From IMG/VR virus record IMGVR_UViG_3300046797_000001, positions 1 to 29,391 of that record: a DNA stretch of 29,391 bases. The stretch is one strand, 5' to 3'. This DNA comes from a virus. The translations under genes were made by a program, and so were the position numbers. Of this stretch, positions 15,107-21,940 are shown piece by piece. Numbering within the stretch: position 1 is the first letter of the stretch; each line of letters begins with the position of its first letter. Below the pieces are notes generated by a model that worked only from the letters and a program-made list of their open reading frames with translations, ran no database searches and was not told where the DNA came from.

Positions 15107-15757
15107 TTAGGAGGCGTAACCAGCTTGCTGACGGATCATCGAGTTCATATCGAACTTCGCGGGCTGTCCATTGCCTTCTCCGCCGTTAGCTGAGCCTGTG
15201 CGTTTGGCCTGCTCTGCCTTGAGAGATGGCAAATAGTCCGCCCAATTCTTCTGAGCGTACTGCTCTAGTGGGGTTTCCTTGTCCCCCTCTTTCACGTAAG
15301 CAACCTTGCGCTTGTCGCGGCCCTCTTCCTTCACGGAAAATTGGATATTGCCGCCAGCGGCCTTGACACGATCCTCCAGTACCGAGAACCGAAGTTTTGA
15401 ACCGCCAATTCCCACGTCTGCGACCTCGCGCAGAGAGTCCCGAAGTTTCAAGTCCTTGTTTTCATCTTCGAGTGTGGGATACGCGTCAACGCGATCCTTC
15501 AGCTCTTTCGGCGTACCGAGTGCCTTGTAGGCCTCGTAAGCCTTCGCGTCGTCCGGTGCGAGCACGAGTGTGCCATCAGCAGGAAGCCTGCCCTGGGTCG
15601 CGGTCAACTGCTCGTTGAGTTGACGCTTGTCTTCTCGTAGACGATAGTTCTCATCGAACAATTGCGTAGCAAACGCCATCGCGTCGCCGTTCAATTTGTT
15701 CAAACGATTCTGAAATGCTTGTGTTGGGTCGGCACCTTGGCCGGGTTCGTCTGGCAT
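15107..15757 (-). CDS. Capsid scaffolding protein
   Basis: 216 residues just upstream of the capsid gene, with a GGAGG ribosome site 7 bases before the ATG. The first 70 residues are helical and coiled-coil (RLNKLNGDAMAFATQLFDEN, then REDKRQLNEQLTATQG). The middle is charged (ELKDRVDAYPTLEDENKDL), and the end is disordered with Gly, Asn and Gln. Phage scaffolds look like this: helical, charged, low in hydrophobics. It should guide capsid assembly and then leave or be degraded. No protease domain is fused to it. Confidence 0.85.
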   Translation of the reverse strand: MPDEPGQGADPTQAFQNRLNKLNGDAMAFATQLFDENYRLREDKRQLNEQLTATQGRLPADGTLVLAPDDAKAYEAYKALGTPKELKDRVDAYPTLEDENKDLKLRDSLREVADVGIGGSKLRFSVLEDRVKAAGGNIQFSVKEEGRDKRKVAYVKEGDKETPLEQYAQKNWADYLPSLKAEQAKRTGSANGGEGNGQPAKFDMNSMIRQQAGYAS

Positions 15758-15795
15758 TCAATACCTCCGATAGAACTAAAACACAGATTCAAGAT

Positions 15796-16296
15796 TTAAG
15801 TTTTGGAGTCAGATGTAACCTCCCGATTATCCGACACGCCGCGCACGGAGTGACCATTCAGAATCAGGCGAGTCAGGTCCTGCGTAACTGATTCTCCACG
15901 CTCTCTGATTTGCTCTCTGGTCGCCTTGTTGAACTTCTCGGCTTCATTAGCCGGGATCAGCAACTTCACGATTTCGCGGGCGTAATCAGCGAGCGGCGCG
16001 ACAAACAAATGCATCAGCTCATGAATCAGAGCCTCGCGTTTAAAGTCTTCCGTCTGATCCAGCCAGGAGGCGTAGACGTTCACCCTCGCCCACCTGTAGT
16101 CGTAATAGGCGGTCACGTCAGCCACGGTTGAGTCGTTCCCCGAATCATTCGCGCTCCACGCAATCCAAACATGCGAGCACCAATCCGGGATTAGATGGGC
16201 GAGGTCTGTAAAAACCCGTTCCAGCTCTACACGGATAAGAGGCGGAACCTCGTCGTAGATTCGTATCCTCTGCTCCATAGCCGCGCTACCCGTCAC
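15796..16296 (-). CDS. HExxH metallopeptidase-like protein in the head module
   Basis: Up to 166 residues, starting at a GTG at 16296 or at the ATG at 16278 (160 residues); neither has a strong ribosome site. The motif ALIHELMHLF holds His92, Glu93 and His96 (GTG numbering), the zinc-binding HExxH pattern. A Trp/Tyr-rich beta region precedes it (HVWIAWSANDSG, YYDYRWARVNVYASW), as in SprT-like and other small zincins where strands flank the active-site helix. The C-terminal third is helical and charged. The usual prohead protease position is between portal/MuF and scaffold, which is where it lies, and no serine-type prohead protease is visible. It may be an unusual maturation protease or an unrelated zincin. 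Confidence 0.6.
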   Translation of the reverse strand: MTGSAAMEQRIRIYDEVPPLIRVELERVFTDLAHLIPDWCSHVWIAWSANDSGNDSTVADVTAYYDYRWARVNVYASWLDQTEDFKREALIHELMHLFVAPLADYAREIVKLLIPANEAEKFNKATREQIRERGESVTQDLTRLILNGHSVRGVSDNREVTSDSKT

Positions 16297-16498
16297 CCCG
16301 GCAAAACAGCCTTACCAGATCGCGTACTTTGCCCCTGTTCTCTGGCGTAACTTCAAAGACCACCCCACGCTTCATCTCGCGAAAAAAGTCAATCGGGCTG
16401 GTTGTGTCTCTTAAACTCCAGAGAATTCGCTGGATGATGAAGTCGCATTCCGCATCCGTTAATTGAGATTTATCTGGCTGTGGCTGAGCTTTTGGCAT
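16286..16498 (-). CDS. Small hypothetical protein, 70 residues
   Basis: 70 residues, helical (LTDAECDFIIQRILWSLRDT, then RGKVRDLVRLFCRG). No family is recognised. It follows a 99-base gap with a stem-loop and overlaps the possible GTG start of the metallopeptidase-like gene by 11 bases. No ribosome binding site is evident before its ATG, so its start may be controlled by the upstream structure or be wrong. Confidence 0.5.
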   Translation of the reverse strand: MPKAQPQPDKSQLTDAECDFIIQRILWSLRDTTSPIDFFREMKRGVVFEVTPENRGKVRDLVRLFCRGDG

Positions 16499-16535
16499 CG
16501 GTGAAGGATGCTAACTAAACGCGGAGGTTTATTTT

Positions 16536-16576
16536 TGACAGTCTAAGAGGCGGCCCTGAAACGTGTCACCGCCTCT
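16536..16576. other. Stem-loop / possible pseudoknot in the 99-base gap before the 70-residue gene
   Basis: AGAGGCGG (16546-16553) is perfectly complementary to CCGCCTCT (16569-16576), an 8-bp stem with a 15-base loop. TGACA (16536-16540) can also pair with TGTCA (16564-16568), which would make a pseudoknot with the first stem. There is no T-run after it on either strand, so it is not an ordinary terminator. The rest of the 16499-16597 gap holds nothing that I recognise. Confidence 0.5.
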
Positions 16577-16597
16577 GTTGTGCGCCGTTACGAAACT

Positions 16598-17473
16598 TTA
16601 TTCCAGTTCTACCGAGCCGCCATACGCCTCTTGCCCGCCTACAACGCCGCGGAACAGTTCAGACGTAGCAAACTCAGTGCCGTCAACGGAGAACTCAAAT
16701 TCACATCGGCAGTTATTCAAGCATTGTAGCGAGCCAATTTCAGCCAGGTCATCCAGTGGCACGAACTCCTCGGTGGCCGCGTCAACGCATTCCTCGCAAC
16801 TCGCGCCGTCTTGCTCGCAAATTCTGCGTCCGAGCGTAACTCCATTATCGCGCTCGCGCTCCAGCATTTCCATTTCGTGAGTCGTCCAAATGGCGTTCGG
16901 ATACATCTCTGCGCGGGGCTCAATAGTTCCCCCAATCAGGAATCCCGCCTCTGGGCCTACATTTATGGGAAGTTCCGAGCCAACAACTTCAATCACAGAC
17001 TGTTTTGCGATTGTAGCCGCTTCAGATGGGGGCGCGGTGAAGAGTGCTCGGGCTACCCGCTCTCTTATCTCGGCTTGGGCATCAGGAAACTCTTTCGCTA
17101 CTGCGATCGCAACCTTATTCGCGATCATGTCCACAGCCTTAAACGACGCTTCCACTTCCGACTCAAATTCCGCGAGATACCCGAGCTCGGAAAAGATTCG
17201 TTCATTGATTCTTCCCCACCTAACCGCATTCATCTGTTCTTCACCACCATAGGCTATGGTTCCAGCAATGGAATGCCAGCCTGTGATCTTCGACTCCATA
17301 AACTTGAAGAACTCAGCGGGAAGGAAACTACCAGTAATGAGTTTTTGAGCGGCTTTGACAACTAACTGCTGTTCATGAGTGATAAATTCGTCGATGTACT
17401 TTCTTACTTGGCGGGGAGGGATAACGCGGTTGCGATCATCAAGGTAAAGACGACGTTTGGGATCGAACTTCAT
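16598..17473 (-). CDS. MuF-like minor head (head morphogenesis) protein
   Basis: 291 residues. The N-terminal two-thirds are helical (EQQLVVKAAQKLITGSFLPA, ITGWHSIAGTIAYGGEEQ, AEIRERVARALFTAPPSEAA). The C-terminal part has a cysteine cluster: Cys219, Cys226, Cys229, then LQCLNNCRCEF with Cys251, Cys255 and Cys257. This matches the MuF C-terminal motif with a Cys/Asp pattern followed by a CRC-type end. Such proteins sit inside the capsid near the portal. The ATG at 17473 has no clear ribosome site, and the upstream 130-base gap holds the RNA-like fold at 17491-17600. Confidence 0.85.
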   Translation of the reverse strand: MKFDPKRRLYLDDRNRVIPPRQVRKYIDEFITHEQQLVVKAAQKLITGSFLPAEFFKFMESKITGWHSIAGTIAYGGEEQMNAVRWGRINERIFSELGYLAEFESEVEASFKAVDMIANKVAIAVAKEFPDAQAEIRERVARALFTAPPSEAATIAKQSVIEVVGSELPINVGPEAGFLIGGTIEPRAEMYPNAIWTTHEMEMLERERDNGVTLGRRICEQDGASCEECVDAATEEFVPLDDLAEIGSLQCLNNCRCEFEFSVDGTEFATSELFRGVVGGQEAYGGSVELE

Positions 17474-17485
17474 CAGGGCTATAAT
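17457..17485 (+). promoter_or_regulatory. Plus-strand sigma70-like promoter pointing into the RNA-like region
   Basis: TTGGGA (17457-17462, 4 of 6 to TTGACA) and a perfect TATAAT (17480-17485) are exactly 17 bases apart. The predicted start, about 7 bases past the -10 box, falls at 17491-17493, the first bases of the closing helix of the fold that follows. The rest of the operon runs on the opposite strand, so this promoter cannot serve the neighbouring head genes. Confidence 0.6.
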
Positions 17486-17490
17486 TCGTC

Positions 17491-17600
17491 TGGCTGATAG
17501 CTGCGCGGAAGGTCGCGCTCGAAAGAGCTAGGTAAAATACGGGCAGGCAACCTAGCAACGAAAGCCCGTTAAGTCGGTATCAAGTCCGACCTATCAGTCA
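17491..17600 (+). ncRNA. Candidate structured noncoding RNA with pseudoknot, between portal and MuF genes
   Basis: The 110 bases fill the only large gap in the head operon. Pairings seen: closing helix 17491-17500 with 17591-17600 (10 bp, with one G-U at 17493/17598); hairpin 17503-17507 with 17514-17518; helix 17527-17533 with 17550-17556 (7 bp); helix 17539-17544 with 17564-17569 (6 bp), crossing the previous one as an H-type pseudoknot; hairpin 17573-17577 with 17586-17590 directly against the closing helix. The G-U would be a C-A mismatch in the minus-strand RNA, and a GAAA loop option (17517-17528) exists on the plus strand, so the plus strand is favoured. The last hairpin loop, TATCAAGT, is one base longer than a tRNA T-loop. 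No T-run follows, so the 3' end would need processing. Function unknown. Confidence 0.6.
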
Positions 17601-17603
17601 CCT

Positions 17604-18977
17604 TCACGCATTAACCACCTTCGCCCCAAACAACGAGGCCACATTCGGCGGCGCGCTCTGTATTGCGCCCTTAGCTGTCAATGCTCCATTCGCCGCGTTC
17701 TTAGCCCGCTCCTGGGTAAACCTCTCAATCTCGGCATCCGTGTAGCCAATTTCTTTCTGAACCGTTTCCATGTCAACCCCAAGACTGGTTACTTTTGTGA
17801 CTGCGTTATTAATCTGGTTCGTCTCGTCTCTCGGAGTAGTGTCGATCCATGTCGTCTCAGGCTCAGCGTCCTGAATGCCCATAATCTGTAAGGCAAATCT
17901 CATCACATCAGACCACACCATGCCCCAAGCTTCTTGTCTGTCTTCTACCTTAGCGAGTAACGGAGCCTCAGCCGTCTTCATTGATTCGCCGCTTGGCGGC
18001 GTGCCCTCTAAGGTGAAGTGATGCAGGGGTGTGCGTGAGACGCGTGCGATCTCTTTGCGAAAGTCGTTTATGACGGCGACGAATTGCGTGAGATCGCCAG
18101 TAGGAAACGCGCCAAATTCAGCTTTTTCGCTCGTTGTTCCCCACACGCCGCCGGCCATTAATTTGTATTTCGCTGACGCTTCCTCTGGTGACATATCCTC
18201 CAGGCCAATAGCCCAGCGTTGTGGTAGTCCGTGAAACTCCGAGCCGACTAACATATCTGCAATCGACTTATTCAACGCATCCTGTAAGGGAATTGCTTCT
18301 GCCAGTTCGCTCTTGCCGAGCATTCCCACACTAGTTCTATTACCAAAGTGGAATACAGGAACCTTGTCGTAAGGATTATCAAGCGGCCACGCCTCTCCGT
18401 CGACCTCGAAAGGAATAAACCCCCGACTCGTACTCGGCATTCCGCCCTGCAATTTGTTTCGCGTGATGTACTTCTCAATCACGTCAGGGTAATAGAGATT
18501 TATTCGAGCGTAGTTATCTGCCGTGATCCACGCCTTAGCGGCTTTGATGATGTAGCCAGGTTGTTCATCGTCGTATTGAATAACGACTCGTGAGGCGCGA
18601 TTAGGGTAGAGAATTGGAATACCTTCGGCGTCAGGCCAGACAACGATATACGCATCGCCTTCGATGAACGAATCAAGGTGCACCTCGGCGGCTCGCTTCC
18701 TCATGCGATTGCGACGCCAGATTTCCGCCGCCCGATCCATTACCCTTTGATCATCTATCGTGAAGGCTCCCAGCTTTAACCGATCGCGTGGTGTTTCCAC
18801 CACGACGGGCATCAGGTTATCGGCAAAGGCAGAGAACAACGATCCGAATGTGCTCTTAAACTTCTCAGTAGCGAATGAGAGCCGGTGAGTGCCGTCGTAA
18901 TACTCGCGAGCAATCTTGTAACCATTCGCCAGTCGCGCGAATTGATCTAACGCCCATTTGAGATCCTGTTGTGGCAT
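17604..18977 (-). CDS. Portal protein (SPP1 gp6-like)
   Basis: 457 residues. Features of the gp6-like portal family: an N-terminal helical start with LANGYKIAREYYDGTHRL, then FADNLMPVVVETPRDRLKLGAF, HLDSFIEGDAYIVVWPDAEG and a stem/wing region with LNLYYPD-type text (ARINLYYPDVIEKYI). A helical crown-stem region follows with SELAEAIPLQDALNKSIADML, and VSRTPLHHFTLEGTPPSGESMK, which is a strong portal motif. The dodecameric portal is the DNA channel and the docking ring of the terminase. Its ATG lies immediately after the large terminase stop. It ends 130 bases before the MuF-like gene, an unusual gap in an otherwise gap-free head operon. Confidence 0.93.
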   Translation of the reverse strand: MPQQDLKWALDQFARLANGYKIAREYYDGTHRLSFATEKFKSTFGSLFSAFADNLMPVVVETPRDRLKLGAFTIDDQRVMDRAAEIWRRNRMRKRAAEVHLDSFIEGDAYIVVWPDAEGIPILYPNRASRVVIQYDDEQPGYIIKAAKAWITADNYARINLYYPDVIEKYITRNKLQGGMPSTSRGFIPFEVDGEAWPLDNPYDKVPVFHFGNRTSVGMLGKSELAEAIPLQDALNKSIADMLVGSEFHGLPQRWAIGLEDMSPEEASAKYKLMAGGVWGTTSEKAEFGAFPTGDLTQFVAVINDFRKEIARVSRTPLHHFTLEGTPPSGESMKTAEAPLLAKVEDRQEAWGMVWSDVMRFALQIMGIQDAEPETTWIDTTPRDETNQINNAVTKVTSLGVDMETVQKEIGYTDAEIERFTQERAKNAANGALTAKGAIQSAPPNVASLFGAKVVNA

Positions 18978-20369
18978 TTACCAGCTCATTAGCTTTCCAC
19001 TCTTCTGTTGGCTCGCGCGATAAGCGAGTGCTCCTGCCACAAACGAATCCGGGGGATGCCCCGAGCCTCGCAGATCATCGTTCGTGCAGTATCGGTGTTC
19101 GCTCTCGCAGTAGCGTATCTTTGGTGAAACAATGTGCTCGCCTTCTATGGCGGCTATGTATTGCGTAAACACGTCACCGCGGGTCTGTCCAACCAGCATC
19201 ACGCCTTCAGCAACAACGGACTTGTAATCATCCGGCGCATCGCCAATCCCCGTCGCGTCGTGACAGGCTCGCCCCTTGTATTTCGTTACCTGAGAGTCGA
19301 ACTTTGCCACCATCATCGGCCACGGTAGTCTTCCGGTGCGAGTCCAGCAAACACGTTTCATTGGGCGTACATCGATTCTGAGCGTGTCGATGATCGTGAA
19401 GTCTTTCTTCTTTGCCCAGTCACACCCGGTCGCATACTCAGCTCCTGGTATTGGTTGCTCAATAGTGACTGTTTCGCCTAACTTGCCCTCATAGACCCCC
19501 ATATCCTTCTGGAAACACAAGTCAACCTTCTCAGGGAGAATTGCGCGGTCCTCCGGGCTGGGTTCCTGTAGGTCATATTCAGCGGCCCACATTGCCGCGG
19601 TTACATCCCCACGCTTGCCCTCAATTTCCGCTTCTGTCAACCATCCATCAGGAGGTGCTGAGGTCTCCTTGTAACACCACTCGTAAACGGGCCAACCCTT
19701 CTCGCCAGCTCGGCGCATTACCTCTGTAAAAGTCGCGTCGGGATAGTGATGCGTTGAACTCATTACTGTCTGCTTGGCGATCGCGGCCGTGCCCATTGGC
19801 TGCCCCATTGCAGCATCAAGGATCGCTAGCTCCATTTCGTCAACTTCGTCAAGTCGCATTCTCTGTGGATGCGGGCCTCGAGCCGACTTAGACGAGGCCA
19901 TCAAGGCTGTAACCCTGCCGCCACTTGCGTACATTGTGCGCCTGGCGGTGTTTTCTTCATCATCTGATATCTTTTGCAGATACTCGATCACACGTAACGC
20001 CTGCTCGCCTGAGCCTCCTAGGATTGTCACGTCCGCGGCTAGAATGTCGGCCTCACAGTGTCCCAACAATGCGAGTAGATAGGATTTACCACCAAGACCG
20101 CGCGAGGCTTTCCAGACGGTAACCCCATAGCGAGCGAAGTAAGCGTCGGCGAAGGCTCTGAAGGGAGTGGTATGAGAGGGACAAACGTGGGTATCAGGAA
20201 GGCGAACCCCGAACTTCTTCCAGAGATACGCCTTTAATTCCTCGTCAGTCTGCGGCGCGCCAAGAGACTGATCAGCGAACAGAATCGTGTCTAACTCATG
20301 CAGCCTTTCCGGGCTTAACGAGTTCAAGGATTCGATTAGCTCTGTCTTCGTTAGTAACGTTTGAGACAT
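18978..20369 (-). CDS. terL: Terminase large subunit
   Basis: 463 residues. The ATPase domain has a Walker A-type loop at residues 88-96 (ASRGLGGKS) and a Walker B with catalytic acid at 170-178 (RMRLDEVDE, Asp174 and Glu175). The nuclease domain has the expected acidic residues in GCDWAKKKDFT (Asp317), CHDATGIGD (Asp371) and the C-terminal PPDSFVAGALAY (Asp441). It cuts concatemeric phage DNA and drives it into the procapsid through the portal. Its start lies 74 bases inside the small-subunit gene. All motifs are intact, so the packaging motor should be functional. Confidence 0.95.
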   Translation of the reverse strand: MSQTLLTKTELIESLNSLSPERLHELDTILFADQSLGAPQTDEELKAYLWKKFGVRLPDTHVCPSHTTPFRAFADAYFARYGVTVWKASRGLGGKSYLLALLGHCEADILAADVTILGGSGEQALRVIEYLQKISDDEENTARRTMYASGGRVTALMASSKSARGPHPQRMRLDEVDEMELAILDAAMGQPMGTAAIAKQTVMSSTHHYPDATFTEVMRRAGEKGWPVYEWCYKETSAPPDGWLTEAEIEGKRGDVTAAMWAAEYDLQEPSPEDRAILPEKVDLCFQKDMGVYEGKLGETVTIEQPIPGAEYATGCDWAKKKDFTIIDTLRIDVRPMKRVCWTRTGRLPWPMMVAKFDSQVTKYKGRACHDATGIGDAPDDYKSVVAEGVMLVGQTRGDVFTQYIAAIEGEHIVSPKIRYCESEHRYCTNDDLRGSGHPPDSFVAGALAYRASQQKSGKLMSW

Positions 20370-20709
20370 CCTTGCTTATTGCTGTCGGTGCGCCTTTCAA
20401 TAACTGCATTTTGTCAACCGCTACAATCAATGCTCCAGCAAGATCGCGAACTGAAGCGCTTGGTAACTTGCCCGGCAAGAGATCCACCAGTGTGTGCGCC
20501 AGATCTTCTAATCGCTCGCTGAGTTCTTTTCTTTTCTCCTGTCGAATATCCGACACGTCACTCGAGACATGGCGAGCGGCAATCCACTCAAGCAACGTTG
20601 TGCGAGGAATCTTTAACTGTCTTGCTGTTTGGTTGACGTTACCATTATTAGCGTCGAGTGTCGCAAGCGCGGTGCCCTTTTCCCTATCGCTGTACTGACG
20701 CTTGCTCAT
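20296..20709 (-). CDS. terS: Terminase small subunit, helix-turn-helix
   Basis: 137 residues. The N-terminus has a helix-turn-helix (YSDREKGTALATLDANNGNV, then NQTARQLKIPRTTLLEWIAAR) as found in small terminase subunits that recognise the packaging site. The middle is a coiled-coil helix (KRKELSERLEDLAHTLVDLLP) suited to oligomerisation, and the end is charged. It overlaps the large subunit gene, which is normal. An alternative is a small transposon-type or regulatory HTH protein, but the neighbours make terminase far more likely. Confidence 0.85.
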   Translation of the reverse strand: MSKRQYSDREKGTALATLDANNGNVNQTARQLKIPRTTLLEWIAARHVSSDVSDIRQEKRKELSERLEDLAHTLVDLLPGKLPSASVRDLAGALIVAVDKMQLLKGAPTAISKDVSNVTNEDRANRILELVKPGKAA

Positions 20710-20863
20710 CCTTCACTTTCTCACTCTTCGCGTCTCGCCGTTCTTTCTTTACCAACCTCACCGCACGGATGAATTTCTGCTTAATAAGCGCCTCTTCAAC
20801 GGAGTATTTCGCATCCACCCATTGAATCGCTAACTCCAGCGCCTCGCGTTCACGAGCTGTCAT
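20684..20863 (-). CDS. Small charged helical protein upstream of terS, 59 residues
   Basis: The ATG at 20863 opens a 59-residue frame ending in TAG at 20686-20684, overlapping the terS start by 26 bases. The protein (MTAREREALELAIQWVDAKY and on) is a charged helix with many Lys, Arg and Glu. No family is recognised. The frame lies on the operon strand and fills the whole gap between its neighbours, which supports it. It might assist the terminase, but that is only a guess. Confidence 0.55.
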   Translation of the reverse strand: MTAREREALELAIQWVDAKYSVEEALIKQKFIRAVRLVKKERRDAKSEKVKDEQASVQR

Positions 20864-20870
20864 TTACGCA

Positions 20871-21335
20871 CTAAGCGAATCTCAATAGACCGGTCGTCGC
20901 GTCATTGGTTGGCATAGTCAGCGTAAACGTACCGGCCGTGACGGTCTGCGATCCAAAGGTATGAACCGACACCGCCTTATTGCTTTGCGTCGAGTTGTAA
21001 ATCATCACCGCGTCAAACGCTGTTGAGAGTGTGACATTAGTAAACACGATTGAGTTTGTCGGGGTTGAGAAGGCTGTCGTGCCAGAGCTCGATGGCGCGA
21101 TCCAATCTGGAGAGCCCGTAAGATCCACGCCGCCGGCGCTGTAGTTTGTTCCTGAAACTTCTCCAGTGGCGGTGTAGGCCGTGCTTGCTGGTCCCACAGA
21201 TGCCGACGCCAGGTAAAGCGCCGCTTTGAAACTGTCTGCGGTTGTGGCCCCGCGGACGACAGAAGTCCCAAGCGCGTGGATGCCATTCAATACTTCAACC
21301 TTAAAGCTGGTGCACATTCCTTGAGAGTTCGCCAT
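20871..21335 (-). CDS. Phage structural protein of a common virion-associated family
   Basis: 154 residues. The text matches a phage protein family that I recognise by sequence but not by proven function: MCTSFKVEVLNGIHALGTSV, then ADSFKAALYLASASVGP, SGTNYSAGGVDL, AVMIYNSTQSNKAVSVHTFG and the C-terminal TAGTFTLTMPTNDATTGLL. It is beta-rich and low in charge, as expected for a virion surface or fibre-associated protein. It belongs to the block of probable virion proteins upstream of the terminase genes. Confidence 0.72.
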   Translation of the reverse strand: MANSQGMCTSFKVEVLNGIHALGTSVVRGATTADSFKAALYLASASVGPASTAYTATGEVSGTNYSAGGVDLTGSPDWIAPSSSGTTAFSTPTNSIVFTNVTLSTAFDAVMIYNSTQSNKAVSVHTFGSQTVTAGTFTLTMPTNDATTGLLRFA

Positions 21336-21344
21336 TTATGCCTC

Positions 21345-21587
21345 CTAAAAGCCTGCGACTACGCCGCCTGCCGCTTCAGTCTTCTTAACCGTTACATGAA
21401 CAGAACGATGGACGTGTTGATTGCAAAAATGAGAGGTTGTGTCAGCCTGCCCAGTAACATGCGCCGCTCCACGACAACCGATAAGGCAATACTCCACTGC
21501 GGCCGTGGTCTCGTTTTCGTTGTCCGTCAAGTCTTCGCGCTTGATCAATAGCGCCTCGTCAATCGGTCCTAAAGTGGTCGTGATCAA
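21345..21587 (-). CDS. Small His/Cys-rich phage protein
   Basis: 80 residues. The central part has YCLIGCRGAAHVTG, then TSHFCNQHVHRSVHV: three cysteines and five histidines within about 35 residues, which would suit metal binding. I associate similar short proteins with phage structural gene blocks but can give no function. It lies 9 bases upstream of the preceding structural gene and is preceded by the 115-residue gene 4 bases away. Confidence 0.6.
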   Translation of the reverse strand: MITTTLGPIDEALLIKREDLTDNENETTAAVEYCLIGCRGAAHVTGQADTTSHFCNQHVHRSVHVTVKKTEAAGGVVAGF

Positions 21588-21591
21588 TTCC

Positions 21592-21939
21592 CTACGCTCC
21601 TGTTAACACTTCCGGCGTAACAATGATCTCGCCGGTGTCGAGTGTGTGATCATTTCCGTCAACCAAGTCATAAAGCAGTTTCACTTGTGGGGATAGTTTA
21701 TTTGGCAGTGGCTGTGTGTCTTCTGGTTCAATGGTAATTTGCGCTTCTGCGGGAGTGTCGACGTCGCCAGCAACAGTAATCACAATTCCCGCCCCGACCG
21801 TCTTATCAATAATCGCATCCGCATCGGCGTCCTTCAGTTTCTTCTTAGCCATAAACCTCAGACTCGACGCGGCCGTAAAGGGCGTGATCACTGCGTTCAG
21901 TCTTTCCCTGTCTCCGTGGGTGATGGTTAAGCTCGCCAA
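21592..21939 (-). CDS. Hypothetical virion-block protein, 115 residues
   Basis: 115 residues, one base after the repeat protein gene. The start (MASLTITHGDRERLNAVITP) and the acidic middle (KKKLKDADADAIIDKTVGAG, then VDTPAEAQITIEPEDTQPLP) suggest a small alpha/beta fold. No family is recognised with certainty. It may act with the adjacent structural genes. No signal peptide or membrane segment is seen. Confidence 0.6.
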   Translation of the reverse strand: MASLTITHGDRERLNAVITPFTAASSLRFMAKKKLKDADADAIIDKTVGAGIVITVAGDVDTPAEAQITIEPEDTQPLPNKLSPQVKLLYDLVDGNDHTLDTGEIIVTPEVLTGA

Positions 21940-21940
21940 T

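Noticed and set aside
16546-16576. Intrinsic terminator
   Set aside because: There is no run of T after the stem on either strand.
16811-17365. A plus-strand ORF of 184 codons over the MuF gene
   Set aside because: It has no family signal, and it lies wholly inside a well-supported minus-strand gene with conserved cysteines.
17491-17530. A hammerhead ribozyme, from CTGATAG followed by a GAAA
   Set aside because: The core needs CTGANGA followed directly by stem II and then GAAA. Here CTGATAG is part of the closing helix and the spacing does not fit.
17491-17600. A canonical tRNA gene, because of an acceptor-like stem and a T-arm-like hairpin
   Set aside because: The T-loop has one base too many, no CCA or normal discriminator follows the stem, there is no 5-bp/7-base anticodon arm, and 54 bases separate the first and last hairpins. 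At most it is tRNA-like.
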